Shown: positions 1 to 8,933, counted from the first letter of the stretch. The stretch: DNA of 64,000 nucleotides from Streptomyces cynarae (GCF_025642135.1 NZ_CP106794.1:186001-250000); one strand, 5' to 3'. The notes: a model not told the origin generated them from the letters alone. Numbers and translations are program-made.

Positions 1-2
1 CC

Positions 3-209
3 CATCATGTCGCCGCCGTCGCCGACGTCGGCGAGGCCTTCGGCCGGGTGGTCGGCGGCTGCAAGCAGCTGCAGTCCGCAGCAGAGTCGATGCACCAGGC
101 CGCCGGCCACCTCAAGGACGAGCACCAAGCGGAGTACGGCGGCATCCACGCCGCCGCCACCTCCTCCAAGGCCCGCCAAGCCAAGCCCGGCTTCTACAGG
201 CCGCTCTGA
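3..209 (+). CDS. 3' end of a hypothetical plasmid-transfer-linked protein (partial)
   Basis: The last 68 codons of a gene that begins before the window. The frame is fully open with high GC at third positions and ends in TGA. The visible part is Ala/His/Gln rich, probably helical, and ends KPGFYRPL. It lies 113 bp upstream of the TraB-like translocase on the same strand, so it probably belongs to the same transfer module. No family is recognised. The ATG-initiated reading in another frame over this stretch is a shadow. Confidence 0.6.
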   Translation, partial: HHVAAVADVGEAFGRVVGGCKQLQSAAESMHQAAGHLKDEHQAEYGGIHAAATSSKARQAKPGFYRPL

Positions 210-322
210 ACACCTCGCACAACGCACCACCTCGTGGGGCCGCACCCGATCCCGGGCGCGGCCCCACCGCATTCCACCCCACCATCCCTACCCCGTCGTG
301 ATCAGGAAGGACCGAAGCCGTC

Positions 323-2794
323 GTGATGCGCAGGATGCCCGCACGGGCGAAAGCGGAACTGGCCGCCTACGGGGCATCCGCCGCCGCCCTCACCTACGTG
401 CCCTCCATGGACCTGCTGCCCGCCCACGCCACCGTCGCCGCCGTGAGCGGCGGCTGCGTGTGGTGGCTGTACCGCAAGGTCAAAACCGGCGACTTCCGCA
501 AGGCGATCAGGACCGCGCAGAAGGTCCTGGGCCCGGTCACGGGCGGCGCCGTCTACGCCGTCTCCGCCTACACGCCGGGCCGCCCGTGGTGGGAGCCGGT
601 GCTCGCGCTCGGCTGGGGCGCCGGCATGGCCGCCGCGCTGCCCGTCACCCGCGCCAGCTGGAGCCCGGCCGACGCAACGACGGCGGCCGCGGTCTACCCG
701 CCTGGATTCGCCGGCCTGGTGATGCGGCTGTGGGCCGAAGCCGAGGTCGCCCCCGGCACCTGGCTGGAGAACATCGAGCAGCTCGTCTCCCCCGCCCACC
801 CCGACTTCGCCGCCGACATCGTCGCCCCGGCCAGCAAACCCGTCCCACGTATCGACCTCGTCGACGCCGCTGCGGCGTTCGGGGTGCCCACCGCGTGCGT
901 GGACGTACAGGAAAAGCCGAACACCGGCCCGGGCAGGGTGCAGCTGACGGTGACGCCGACCCGGGTGCGCAGCGGCGGCCTGGAAAGCGTCTGGGCGGAA
1001 CGAGTCGCCCAAGCGGGCGGCGCGATCCCTGGCAGCAGCATCGTGCGCGTCGAACGGCACGAAGCCCACGGGCAGATCCCGGCCCGCGGGATGATCCTCG
1101 CCGAGGTTCCGCCGGGGCAGGTGGCCCGCGTCAACCACGCCCAGCTGTGCACCGCGTTCGGTGTCAAAGCCTCCGAACTGCGGCTGGTCGCCGAATCCGA
1201 CGGCGGCTCACAGGTCCTGGTTACCCTCTACGAGAGTTCCCCGCTGACCGGCATGCGCCCGGCCACCCGCGAGTTGCTCACCCCCGACGCGGACGGCTAC
1301 TGGGTGCTGGGCACCGCCCACGACGGCACCGACGTCGAAGCCCGCCTCTTCGACGAGAAGGGCGCCGTGCACGGCTACGTCGTCGGCGTCACCGGCTCCG
1401 GCAAGACCGTGGTGATCGTGCTGGGGCTGGCCGCCCAGGCCAACGCCGGCGCCGTCTCCTGGCTCGCCTCCCTGGACCCGGACGCCCAGCTGGCCGCCGC
1501 CGGGCAGTACATCGACCGCCAGGGCGCCGGCCGCGCCTACGCCGCGCGCGCCACCCGGGCCGCGGTCGCGCTGATGACGATCCGCGGCGAGATCAACAAG
1601 GAAGTCGGGCACGACTTCTCCCCCGCCTCCCCCTACCCGCTGCTCGTGCTGAACCTGGACGAGTTCAACGGGCTGTGCGACGACTCCCCCGCAGGGCAGG
1701 AAATCGCCCAGAACGCCGTCTACATCGCCGAACGCGGCCGCAAGTACGGCGTCGGCATCCTGTTCGCTGGTCAGATGCTGGATTTGGCCCGCATCGGCGG
1801 TGACCGGTCGCTGCGCGAGCAGACCCGCTCCGGCACCGGCGTGGTGCTGCGCACGGTCTCCGGCATTTCCGACCGGCAGGCCACCGAGGGCATGCTCCCC
1901 GACGGCGTCACGCTGCCCACGATCCCCACCGTGGTCGGCGGTGGCCTGTCGCTGGAAGACCGCATGAACGGCGTCACCGTCGCCGCCCGCGGCCAGTCCA
2001 CGGCCGGCATGGGACACGTCCTGACTGGCGGCTCAGCACCGCGCATGATGCGCGCCCTGTACGTGCATCTGCCCAAGGACGGCAGCGGCCACAACCTCGA
2101 GGAGATCTTCCCGGAAGGTGGCACGGTCAACACGCTCACCGACCGCGAGATCGAAGCCCTGGCCGCGATGGGCGACCTGTACGGCGACTGGGACTCCCCC
2201 GTCGATGATTACGCCACCGACGGCGAAGGCAGCCGGGGCAACGGCGGCATGCCAGCGATCCCCGCCTTCCTCGCCCCGGCCTCCGCGCCTGCGGCCAAGC
2301 CGAAGAAGACCACGGTGAAGGACCAGATCCTGGCCGTGGTCGACTGGGAGATGACGGCCAAGGAGATCCGCGAGCAGGTCGACGCGGCCGCCGGCACCGT
2401 CCGCAACGCCCTCAGCGACCTGGTCGCCGAAGGCAAGCTCACCCAGGTCGACCACGGCCTGTACGCACCCGCCGGCAGGGACACCCAGGCCGCTGTCGAG
2501 CAGGACATCCAGAAACCGGGCGACGGTCGGCTGCCGGACGGGGTCAACGGCGAGCTCCTCGTCCAGGCCGCCGACCTCATCATCACCACCCAGTTCGGAT
2601 CTCACTCGATGCTGCAGCGCAAGCTCCGCATCGGCTTCGCCCTCGCCGGGCGCGTGATGGACGCCCTGGAGCAGCTCGGCATCGTCGGCCCCGCCGACGG
2701 CGGCAAAGCCCGCGACGTTCTGGTCAAGCCGGACGCCGCAGACGACGTGCTGCGCGAACTGCGTGCCGACTTCGCCCTCGCTGCCGACGACTGA
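323..2794 (+). CDS. traB: TraB-like FtsK/SpoIIIE-type conjugative DNA translocase
   Basis: An 823-residue ATPase of the type that moves double-stranded plasmid DNA between Streptomyces mycelia. The N-terminal ~110 residues hold hydrophobic stretches suited to membrane anchoring. Walker A (GVTGSGKT) is near residues 355-362 and Walker B (LLVLNLDEF) near 439-447. A C-terminal region around 665-720 (DQILAVVDWEMTAKEIREQV onward) looks like a winged helix, which in TraB proteins recognises 8-bp clt repeats. GTG 323 or ATG 326 can start it; AGGAAGG lies about 12-15 nt upstream. The length is typical or slightly long. Family assignment is from motifs; DNA specificity is inferred. Confidence 0.88.
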   Translation: MMRRMPARAKAELAAYGASAAALTYVPSMDLLPAHATVAAVSGGCVWWLYRKVKTGDFRKAIRTAQKVLGPVTGGAVYAVSAYTPGRPWWEPVLALGWGAGMAAALPVTRASWSPADATTAAAVYPPGFAGLVMRLWAEAEVAPGTWLENIEQLVSPAHPDFAADIVAPASKPVPRIDLVDAAAAFGVPTACVDVQEKPNTGPGRVQLTVTPTRVRSGGLESVWAERVAQAGGAIPGSSIVRVERHEAHGQIPARGMILAEVPPGQVARVNHAQLCTAFGVKASELRLVAESDGGSQVLVTLYESSPLTGMRPATRELLTPDADGYWVLGTAHDGTDVEARLFDEKGAVHGYVVGVTGSGKTVVIVLGLAAQANAGAVSWLASLDPDAQLAAAGQYIDRQGAGRAYAARATRAAVALMTIRGEINKEVGHDFSPASPYPLLVLNLDEFNGLCDDSPAGQEIAQNAVYIAERGRKYGVGILFAGQMLDLARIGGDRSLREQTRSGTGVVLRTVSGISDRQATEGMLPDGVTLPTIPTVVGGGLSLEDRMNGVTVAARGQSTAGMGHVLTGGSAPRMMRALYVHLPKDGSGHNLEEIFPEGGTVNTLTDREIEALAAMGDLYGDWDSPVDDYATDGEGSRGNGGMPAIPAFLAPASAPAAKPKKTTVKDQILAVVDWEMTAKEIREQVDAAAGTVRNALSDLVAEGKLTQVDHGLYAPAGRDTQAAVEQDIQKPGDGRLPDGVNGELLVQAADLIITTQFGSHSMLQRKLRIGFALAGRVMDALEQLGIVGPADGGKARDVLVKPDAADDVLRELRADFALAADD

Positions 2795-2810
2795 ACACCC
2801 CCAACCCCGC

Positions 2811-2839
2811 GCGGGCCCTGGCTATCTGCCAGGGCCCGC
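2811..2839 (+). terminator. Hairpin terminator after the translocase gene
   Basis: A perfect 12-bp stem (GCGGGCCCTGGC / GCCAGGGCCCGC) with the loop TATCT, 17 nt after the traB-like stop codon. There is no long T tract, which is usual for streptomycete terminators. Confidence 0.75.
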
Positions 2840-2901
2840 GTCTTCGCTGCCCGGGCTCGCCCGCCCGGGCGCCGCCTCCTCACCCCTTGGAAGGACACAC
2901 C

Positions 2902-3090
2902 GTGATCGTCTCCGTCTCCGCTGCCCTGCTGCTGTTCATCGTGGTGGTCATGCTGCTGCGGCAGGGCTACGTGCGCATCGGATCCGCCCTCGCCTGCAGC
3001 GCGTTCGGCTTCTTCCTCGCCTCCACCGGCATCGCCCCCGCGATCACCACCCTGCTCCACACCGTCGCCCAGCTCGCCTCGCTCCACTAA
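2902..3090 (+). CDS. Small two-helix membrane protein (Spd-like position)
   Basis: A 62-residue protein made almost entirely of two hydrophobic segments (about residues 1-20 and 27-55). GTG 2902 is chosen because GGAAGGA sits 8 nt upstream; the TTG at 2887 overlaps that ribosome site. In Streptomyces plasmids, small membrane proteins next to traB often help spread the plasmid within the recipient mycelium (Spd proteins). That role is inferred from position; no Spd signature was identified. Confidence 0.7.
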   Translation: MIVSVSAALLLFIVVVMLLRQGYVRIGSALACSAFGFFLASTGIAPAITTLLHTVAQLASLH

Positions 3091-3112
3091 CCCAACCGAA
3101 CGGAGGCCTGCC

Positions 3113-3682
3113 ATGCCCGCTTCCCTGCACCCGCACCACGCCACACGGCAGGCCCCGCCGACCGACACCTCCCGGCCTGCCAGCGACCGAAGCAACCTGA
3201 GTCTGGAGGCACGGCTGGCCGCCGTGGACGCCGCCATGTCCGTACGCCTGGACGAAGCCGCCGTCGCCTACGAGGTGCGCACCGCCCACATCCCCACCGA
3301 GCCGGTTGACGTCGCCGACGTCGTCACCGTCCCACTCCCGCTCACGCCGACCCTGACCCCGTCGGCACCGCAGACCTACAGCACGCCGGTCGCAGCGCTC
3401 CTGGAGCGGGCCCATCGCCGGATGGAAGCCGACGGATGGTGTGCCGGCGCCCTGGTCGACGACGACGGCGCCGTCTGCCTACTGGGAGCTATCCGCGCGG
3501 AAGCGGCAGGCGACCGCGGCCTGGAAGCCGACGCCGCCCGCGTCGTCCTGGAGGCCATCCACCGACGCTTCGGAGACGACATCGAGTCCGTACCCGCCTT
3601 CAATGACGCCTTCGGAAGCGGACGCACCCCGCTGCGGATGCTCGACGAGGCCGCGTCACTGGCCGATGCCAAGGGACTGTGA
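3113..3682 (+). CDS. DUF6197-like protein
   Basis: 189 residues preceded by GGAGG. The first ~85 residues are low-complexity and Pro/Thr rich. From about residue 90 on (LLERAHRRMEADGWCAGALV), the pattern of a W-C pair followed by CLLGAI resembles the DUF6197 family found on actinobacterial phages and plasmids. Its function is unknown. It follows the small membrane protein by 22 bp and may be its operon partner. Confidence 0.7.
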   Translation: MPASLHPHHATRQAPPTDTSRPASDRSNLSLEARLAAVDAAMSVRLDEAAVAYEVRTAHIPTEPVDVADVVTVPLPLTPTLTPSAPQTYSTPVAALLERAHRRMEADGWCAGALVDDDGAVCLLGAIRAEAAGDRGLEADAARVVLEAIHRRFGDDIESVPAFNDAFGSGRTPLRMLDEAASLADAKGL

Positions 3683-3695
3683 CCGCTGTTGCCGA

Positions 3696-3914
3696 TCAGT
3701 CGCCCAGTTCTATGACGAGGCGCCCGTAGTCGTCCACCCAGGCCGGATACACGTATCCGCCCACGATGGCCCGGTTGACGAAGACCTCGACGTCGGCGTC
3801 GGTGTCGATGACCAGCACGCCGTCCTCGTCGGTGTACGCCTGCCAGGTCACGCCATCGGTGTCGATCACCGCGTCGAAATCCACCACCGGCGGATCACTG
3901 CGAAACCAGCCCAT
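3696..3914 (-). CDS. Small acidic hypothetical protein
   Basis: A 72-residue acidic protein starting MGWFRSDPPV. ATG 3914 has GGGGGAG just upstream, which favours it over the longer upstream ORF. It converges on the DUF6197-like gene. No family recognised. Confidence 0.5.
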   Translation of the reverse strand: MGWFRSDPPVVDFDAVIDTDGVTWQAYTDEDGVLVIDTDADVEVFVNRAIVGGYVYPAWVDDYGRLVIELGD

Positions 3915-4102
3915 CACTCCCCCAACTCCCGTGGCCCCAGCGTGACGCACGCCGACCCCGCGCAACAGCCCACGCGCCGGATCATCTGCCTCACAGCGAA
4001 ACCCCACCCGCATCCGAGTGGGAGTCGGCTGGCCAACCGCGACTGGACGGACTACATCGCCACCCGCCGCGACGACGTCTGGGCTCGCTGAGAGCACCGA
4101 AG

Positions 4103-4705
4103 CTAAAGATGTGTTCGATGCAACGAGGCACCGCGTCGAGAGCCTGTTGCATCAAGGGCCGTCGTGGCGAAGGCTGCGATGTCCGGCACAGCTGGCTGGT
4201 AGCCGTGTGAGGTGTTCACGGTCAGGGTGGGGACGTCCAAGGAGATCGGGACGAAGGAGTCGAGAGAGTGTCCTCCGGCGGCGATGGAGTCGAGCAGGTC
4301 TTGGTCGCCGTGGGCGGCCCGGTGGGCGTCTTCCTTGGCGCGCTGGATGATGCGGTCGTGGGCAATGTCGGCGTCGGTGGTGCAGCGGATGACGCGGAGA
4401 TGTGCGAGGCCGGTGAGCGGCTCGAGGTTCGGCCGCCACAGCCGGTCCTGGAAGGCCGCTTCAGCGACCACCGTGACGCCGACCTTCAGGAGCACCTTCA
4501 GTACTCCGAAGAAGGCGTCCAAGGTCGGGTAGTTGAGGGGATCGTCGCCGCCGCTCTGGTAGCCAGGATGGGACATGACCATGCCCTGTTTGATCTCGTC
4601 GCGGATGATCGCGGGGCATCCGAGGACACGGGCGAGCTCGTGGGCGAGCGTGGTCTTCCCTGTGCCGGGGCCGCCGCTCACGACGACCAGGGTCGGTGTG
4701 CTCAT
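4103..4705 (-). CDS. AAA-type P-loop kinase-like ATPase
   Basis: A 200-residue nucleotide-binding protein starting MSTPTLVVVS, with the P-loop GGPGTGKTT at residues 10-18. The fold type is that of predicted nucleoside or antibiotic kinases (AAA_33-like): an early P-loop, a DEI segment, VVAEAAFQDR, and a lid rich in basic residues (IIQRAKEDAHRAAHG). ATG 4705 is preferred because the longer upstream extension is low-complexity and overlaps IS debris. The substrate is unknown. Confidence 0.72.
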   Translation of the reverse strand: MSTPTLVVVSGGPGTGKTTLAHELARVLGCPAIIRDEIKQGMVMSHPGYQSGGDDPLNYPTLDAFFGVLKVLLKVGVTVVAEAAFQDRLWRPNLEPLTGLAHLRVIRCTTDADIAHDRIIQRAKEDAHRAAHGDQDLLDSIAAGGHSLDSFVPISLDVPTLTVNTSHGYQPAVPDIAAFATTALDATGSRRGASLHRTHL

Positions 4706-4827
4706 CGCGTCTTGGTCTCGTAAGTCGTCACAGCGGCCAGTATGTCGCCCACGAACCCGCTCCCGGAGCCTGTTTCCCGGGACCGACGCGCGCTCACGCA
4801 TGATGGGATTGTGTTTGACCGGCCCTG

Positions 4828-4959
4828 TCAGCCTTGGCGGCGTCTCTTCTGGGTCTGGGCCAGACGGAAGCTGTCGGTGCCGGTCTCGACGATGTGCGCG
4901 TTGAAGGTGACCTGGTCCACGATCGCCGAGCAGAGCCGTGGGTCGGTGAAGGTCTGGCC
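4828..4959 (-). pseudogene. C-terminal scrap of an IS21-family IstB ATPase
   Basis: The minus strand reads FTDPRLCSAIVDQVTFNAHI, then VETGTDSFRLAQTQ and a TGA stop. This matches the usual end of IstB helper ATPases (HAHI-E-G-SYRL pattern). The gene is cut at about 4959, where another sequence joins, so only ~43 codons remain. It is the scar of an old IS21-type insertion. Confidence 0.65.
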
Positions 4960-4961
4960 TC

Positions 4962-5139
4962 ATGTGGGCGCTGGCCAGCATCTTCGCCCTGCGCGGCCTC
5001 ACCCTGCGGCCCATCGTCCACAACCACCCGCCGCAGTACCAGTTCAACCCCGCCCTCCACCTGCACGCCACCCTCCCCGCCCCCACCCCCGGCAGGCGGC
5101 GACCTCGGCCCCGACAACGTCCACCCACTCCAGCGCTGA
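4962..5139 (+). pseudogene. Remnant of an unidentified plus-strand gene
   Basis: From 4962 the frame MWALASIFALRGLTLRPIVH has GC-saturated third positions for about 45 codons. The coding signal then continues in another frame as GGDLGPDNVHPLQR with a TGA stop at 5137-5139, implying a frameshift near 5090. A terminator hairpin follows 17 nt later, which supports this being a real gene end. It directly abuts the IstB scrap. No family recognised. Confidence 0.35.
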
Positions 5140-5155
5140 CCCGACGCCCTGCCTG

Positions 5156-5190
5156 GTCCTCGCCGCCCGCCCTGCGGGTCCGGCGAGGAC
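5156..5190 (+). terminator. Hairpin terminator
   Basis: Outer arms GTCCTCGCCG and CGGCGAGGAC form a 10-bp stem, with a smaller GC-rich hairpin inside. It sits directly downstream of the remnant gene ending at 5139. Confidence 0.55.
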
Positions 5191-5340
5191 TGGACAGGCC
5201 GCCCGGCCGCACGCACCGCCCCCGTCCCGAGCGAGAAGGACGAACCGCTCTGCTGCTCGCAGCCGTCGCCACGGCCGCCACCACCATGCTCAAGGCCGGC
5301 GCCTGGCAGCTGACCGCCAACCGTCAGCCCGTGCTCATTC

Positions 5341-5451
5341 ATGACGACGCTCAGCAGACGGGTTCATCTGCCGCTGACAACGTCGTGCCGCTGCGCCGGC
5401 CACGAACCTGACGACTCCGGCGGCGCCGGATACGAGAACGGCCTCGGTTAG
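5341..5451 (+). CDS. Possible 36-residue ORF with a CxC motif
   Basis: ATG 5341 opens a 36-codon frame (MTTLSRRVHL ... SCRCAGHEPDDSGGAGYENG) with high GC3, ending in TAG. A further ~60 codons of high-GC3 frame follow (about 5452-5636, ending RDGVTDLQD), so the pair could be the pieces of one broken gene. No family recognised; no clear ribosome site. Confidence 0.25.
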   Translation: MTTLSRRVHLPLTTSCRCAGHEPDDSGGAGYENGLG

Positions 5452-5843
5452 GCCAGGACACCGGGGCCGCCGTCACCGAGCCGGCCCAACCCGGCAAAGA
5501 AGGTGCTGCCACCCCGGTCCCGGTGGAGGCCGCCTGCGACCCGCGATGCGCCTCAAGCGAGGCTTCCAGCCGCATCCGCGTGGTCGCCGAACGCTGCTTC
5601 GGCCTCCGCGACGGTGTCACAGACCTGCAAGACTGATCAGCCCCTGGATCGAGTCTTTCGCGGTTTGCGTGGGTCGAGTCTGCGGGTTATGTTGAATGTG
5701 CGACAAGAAATCACCGCTGAATAGCGGCAGATCCTGGCGTACGTCCCGCCTGCGGGACGGCAAGAGAAAGTAGTACCAGCGTCGGCGTGCCGCCCAGGCC
5801 GCCCTTTTGATGACGCGAGGGCACCAGTTGAGAAATCCTGGTT

Positions 5844-5893
5844 CCCGGTACTACGACCTCCTTCAGAGTCTTCGTTCCCGGGAACCACCCACC
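5844..5893. promoter_or_regulatory. Palindromic operator candidates before the SnoaL-like pair
   Basis: A perfect 12-bp palindrome, GTTCCCGGGAAC, lies about 20-30 bp before the start at 5910. A related half (GGTTCCCGGTAC) lies about 35 bp further upstream. Repressor operators are often arranged like this; no adjacent regulator gene was found. Confidence 0.4.
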
Positions 5894-5909
5894 CCGAACG
5901 GAATGACTC

Positions 5910-6290
5910 ATGTCGCAGCTCGAGCGCAACAAGCAGATCGTCGTCGACTACTACCAGACCGCCTTCGGCGGCAACCCCGAGAAGGCCATCGCGGACCACT
6001 TCGGCGACCGCTACATACAGCACAACCCGGATGCTGCCGACGGCCCGGAAGCCTTCACCGGATTCGTGAAGTGGCTGCGCGGCGAGTACCCGCAGCTGCA
6101 GTTGGACATCAAGCGGGTCCTGGCCGAGGGTGACATGGTCGTCACGCACTCCCACCTCATCCTGGAGCCCGGCAAGCCGGGCCGTGCCCTGGCGGACTTC
6201 TTCCGGTTGGAGAACGGCAAGGTCGTCGAGCACTGGGACGTGATCCAGGACGTGCCGGAGACCGCGGCCAACCCCAACGGCATGTTCTGA
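5910..6290 (+). CDS. SnoaL-like / NTF2-fold protein (COG4922 type)
   Basis: 126 residues with the NTF2-like cone fold pattern of SnoaL-like proteins: an N-terminal helix with VVDYYQTAFGGNPEKAI, HFGDRYIQHNP, and a late FFRLENGKVVEHWDVIQDVP strand. Members of this group (predicted SnoaL-like aldol condensation enzymes) bind small hydrophobic ligands; the substrate here is unknown. Its stop overlaps the start of the next gene (TGATG), so the two are probably translationally coupled. Confidence 0.78.
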   Translation: MSQLERNKQIVVDYYQTAFGGNPEKAIADHFGDRYIQHNPDAADGPEAFTGFVKWLRGEYPQLQLDIKRVLAEGDMVVTHSHLILEPGKPGRALADFFRLENGKVVEHWDVIQDVPETAANPNGMF

Positions 6291-6703
6291 TGCCCGCACA
6301 CGATCTGGCCTCCACTGCGCCTGCGGACGTGGTGCGCCGCCAGTACCTGGCCTCAGCCACTGGTGATCTTCAGATGTGGCGCACGGCGGTCGCGGACGAC
6401 GTGGAGTGGATCGAGGCGGCGGGTTTCCCGCTGGCCGGCACCTACCGCACCCCGGACGGTGTGATCAAGGGCGTCTTCGAGCAGCTGGCCGCGGCCTGGG
6501 ACGGCTGGGTCACCCACGACGACACCTACGTCGTCGACGGTGAGCGGGTCGTCGTCCTGGGACGCTACAGCGCCACGAACAGGGCCACGGGCAAGTCGAT
6601 GAGCGTGCGGGTTGCCCACTGCTTCATCGTGCGCGGCGGGCGTATCGTGCGCTTCGAGCAGATCGTCGACTCCGCCGGCGTCCACGCGGCCATGACTCCC
6701 TGA
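6290..6703 (+). CDS. Second SnoaL-like / NTF2-fold protein
   Basis: 137 residues: VRRQYLASATGDLQMW, then the WIEAAGFPLAGTYRTPDGV and CFIVRGGRIVRFEQIVDSAG strands typical of SnoaL-like ketosteroid-isomerase-related proteins. ATG 6290 shares a base with the preceding stop. The two proteins may form a heteromer or act in one pathway. A strong terminator follows. Confidence 0.76.
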   Translation: MPAHDLASTAPADVVRRQYLASATGDLQMWRTAVADDVEWIEAAGFPLAGTYRTPDGVIKGVFEQLAAAWDGWVTHDDTYVVDGERVVVLGRYSATNRATGKSMSVRVAHCFIVRGGRIVRFEQIVDSAGVHAAMTP

Positions 6704-6717
6704 CGCTCGCCCTCACC

Positions 6718-6754
6718 GCCGGGTGTCGCCTCGCCGGCCGAGGCGACACCCGGC
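6718..6754 (+). terminator. Strong hairpin terminator
   Basis: A perfect 16-bp stem (GCCGGGTGTCGCCTCG paired with its complement) around the loop CCGGC, 15 nt after the second SnoaL-like stop. Confidence 0.85.
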
Positions 6755-6822
6755 TACAGACGCCCTCGGGCCGACAGTCGCTGTCCTGACCCACTCCTGA
6801 TCAACTCCAAGGACGTTGCCGC

Positions 6823-7512
6823 ATGCGCGTAGAGATATGGGCGGACATCATCTGTCCCTGGTGCTACATCGGTAAGGCACGCTTCGCTCGTGCCCTGGCC
6901 GCATTTGCCCACCGTAGCCAAGTCGAGGTGCTCTACCGCTCCTTTGAGCTGGAGCCGGGACGCGACAAGGCGCGTGTCGAGCCCGTTGGGCAGATGCTGC
7001 TCGGCAAATTCGGGTCCCGCGGACCCGGCATGGACCGGCAGGTTGCCGAGCTGGCCCGCGCCGAAGGGCTCGATTACCGCACCGACCGGCACGTCGGCAG
7101 CACCTTCGACCTCCACCGCCTGATCCATCTGGCCCGCGAGTACGGTCTCCAGCACCAGCTGGTCGCCGCCGCCTTCCGCGCCAACTTCGCCGAGGCCCGC
7201 AATCTGTTCACCCCCAGCCCCCTGATCGAACTTGCCATCGAGACGGGGCTGGAGGCCCCAGACGTCCAGCGGGTGCTCGATGACCCGTCCGCCTACGCCG
7301 CCGCGGTCCGCACCAACGAACAACGTGCCGCCGAACTCGATGTGCCGGGTGTCCCCTTCTTCCTCATCGACGGACACACCGTCATCTCCGGCGGCCAGTC
7401 TGTCGATGCCTTCACGCGGGCGCTGGAGCGGGCCTGGACCGACAGCCCTAACAGCGTCGACGGTGCGGCGATGTGCAGTCCGACCGACTCCTGCGAACTA
7501 CCCCCGAGCTAG
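6823..7512 (+). CDS. DsbA-family oxidoreductase (FrnE-like)
   Basis: 229 residues. The thioredoxin-like active site CPWC is near residues 11-14 (ADIICPWCYIGKARF), as in FrnE and polyketide-linked DsbA/HCCA-isomerase proteins. The helical insert and the late cis-Pro strand (LDVPGVPFFLIDGHTVISGG) are present, so the fold looks complete. It has no signal peptide and is probably cytoplasmic. It lies between two strong terminators, so it is a single-gene unit. Confidence 0.88.
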   Translation: MRVEIWADIICPWCYIGKARFARALAAFAHRSQVEVLYRSFELEPGRDKARVEPVGQMLLGKFGSRGPGMDRQVAELARAEGLDYRTDRHVGSTFDLHRLIHLAREYGLQHQLVAAAFRANFAEARNLFTPSPLIELAIETGLEAPDVQRVLDDPSAYAAAVRTNEQRAAELDVPGVPFFLIDGHTVISGGQSVDAFTRALERAWTDSPNSVDGAAMCSPTDSCELPPS

Positions 7513-7583
7513 GCACGATCGAGACAACAACCTGTCGGAGAGCTGCTGCAGCTTCCCGACACCGTTTACCCGCTCCCTGAGCC

Positions 7584-7623
7584 ACGGTCGGGGGCACGAG
7601 AAACGACTCGTGCCCCCGACCGT
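7584..7623 (+). terminator. Strong hairpin terminator
   Basis: A perfect 17-bp stem (ACGGTCGGGGGCACGAG and its complement) with the loop AAACGA, 72 nt after the DsbA-like stop. Confidence 0.85.
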
Positions 7624-7673
7624 CGTCTTACGCAACGTCAAACGCTGCGGCCTCAGCGATCGAACACGTCGAC

Positions 7674-8417
7674 TTGCCAGGGAACGCCACGAACGTGTCC
7701 CGCGAATCCAGGCAGCCGCTGGTCGCCGCGGCCAAACGGCACAACATGCCTGCCATCGCGGTCATCGTGGCCACTCCGGCCGACGTCTGCGTCGCAGGGC
7801 AGGGACCGCGCCCGGCCAACCGCACCGTCCCGGAGGACACCGTCCGCGCGCAGCACAAGGCGATGGTCCACTCCCACCAGTCGCTGCGGGCGGAGGGCTT
7901 CAACGAGGTCCTGTTCGCCGACTCCCTGTACCGCCTGGAGCCGCCCCTGAAGCGGCTCTCGCACGTCCGAGAGAACGAACTCGGGCGCGACGGCAGCGAG
8001 GGCCTGGGCGATCTGCTGCTGGTCCGCCGCTTCTTCGGCCCGGAGATCCTGCCGCTGTGGCAGTGGCGGCCGGGCTCGGGCCTGGTGACCGGCCGGGACC
8101 GCGTCGCGGAGATCCGCCTCGGGCAGCAGTACCTCACCCTGGCGTTCCGCGACGACGTCGACGGCGAGGGCGACTTCGGCTTCGATGTCCTGCTGCCCTG
8201 CCCCTTCGACCCGGAGTGCGCCGGGCAAGCGTGGGCGCCGGCCTACTCGATCACCGACCTGCACAAGGCGCTGACCGGAGCCATGGACAGCGACCCGGAC
8301 ATCGTCTGCACCGTCCACGGCGGCTTCGACGACGTCGACCAGGAGGCCGACGACCAGGACGACGACCCCGAGGGCCGCGCGGACCTGGAAGCACAGTTCG
8401 CGGACGCGGTCGCATGA
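7674..8417 (+). pseudogene. 5'-truncated AAA kinase-like gene
   Basis: The frame has the C-terminal part of a polynucleotide-kinase-like predicted kinase: GNATNVSRESRQPLVAAAKR followed by MPAIAVIVATPADVCVAGQG and VPEDTVRAQHKAM. Family members carry an N-terminal P-loop before the 'DATNV' strand. Here the upstream frame has no ATG or GTG and no P-loop, only a TTG at 7674. The downstream half includes PLWQWRPGSGLV and a Cys-containing LLPCPFDPECAG. The ORF is otherwise intact for 247 codons. It could still be translated as a stable fragment. Confidence 0.6.
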
Positions 8418-8614
8418 GCCGCGCCGCCGACGGCCCCCACCCGCACCCGCTCACCCCGGCCGAACTGTCGGCCGGGGATGAGTGGTGGCACGGCTGCCCC
8501 GAGTGCCACCTGCCGATCCAGGGTGGCGCCGCGGGCCTCGCCGCGCACCGCCGCACCATCCACACCCACGCCGGTGATCCCCGGCGGCCCATCACGATCC
8601 GGCTTGACTACTGA
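8414..8614 (+). CDS. Small zinc-finger-like protein
   Basis: 66 residues overlapping the previous stop as ATGA. A CPEC pair followed by H-x4-H (CPECHLPIQGGAAG then LAAHRRTIHTH) looks like a C2H2-type metal site. First of a run of small co-directional genes on the plasmid backbone. Possible DNA-binding or adaptor protein; function not known. Confidence 0.6.
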   Translation: MSRAADGPHPHPLTPAELSAGDEWWHGCPECHLPIQGGAAGLAAHRRTIHTHAGDPRRPITIRLDY

Positions 8615-8627
8615 CCGGGAGGCCCCC

Positions 8628-8933
8628 GTGACCACCCAGACCAAGGCCGACATCTTCGCCGCGCTCCGCGACTGCTTCGCCGCCGACCTCGCCGCTCTCA
8701 TCGGCGGCCAGTCGCAGCGCGGCACCACCCCGAACGCCTTCATCGACCTGGTCGAAGAAGTCCGCGACGTCCTCGGCGCGTCCAGCCTCGGCACCTGGCA
8801 GGACGCCAGCGAGGACCTCGACTCCGCCCTCACCTACCTCACCGACGCGCTGACCAGCCCCGCCGGTGACCAGCCCTCGATCCTGGCCTGGGCACGCACC
8901 CACCTGCGCAACGCCATCGCCACGGTCGGCTGA
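8628..8933 (+). CDS. Small hypothetical protein
   Basis: 101 residues from GTG 8628, preceded by GGGAGG. Mostly helical and acidic (MTTQTKADIFAALRDCF ... LTYLTDALTS). It lies 13 bp after the zinc-finger-like gene. No family recognised. Confidence 0.6.
   Translation: MTTQTKADIFAALRDCFAADLAALIGGQSQRGTTPNAFIDLVEEVRDVLGASSLGTWQDASEDLDSALTYLTDALTSPAGDQPSILAWARTHLRNAIATVG

Noticed and set aside
302..1138. Minus-strand ORF opposite traB
   Set aside because: Antisense shadow; the plus-strand frame has the Walker motifs and membrane segments.
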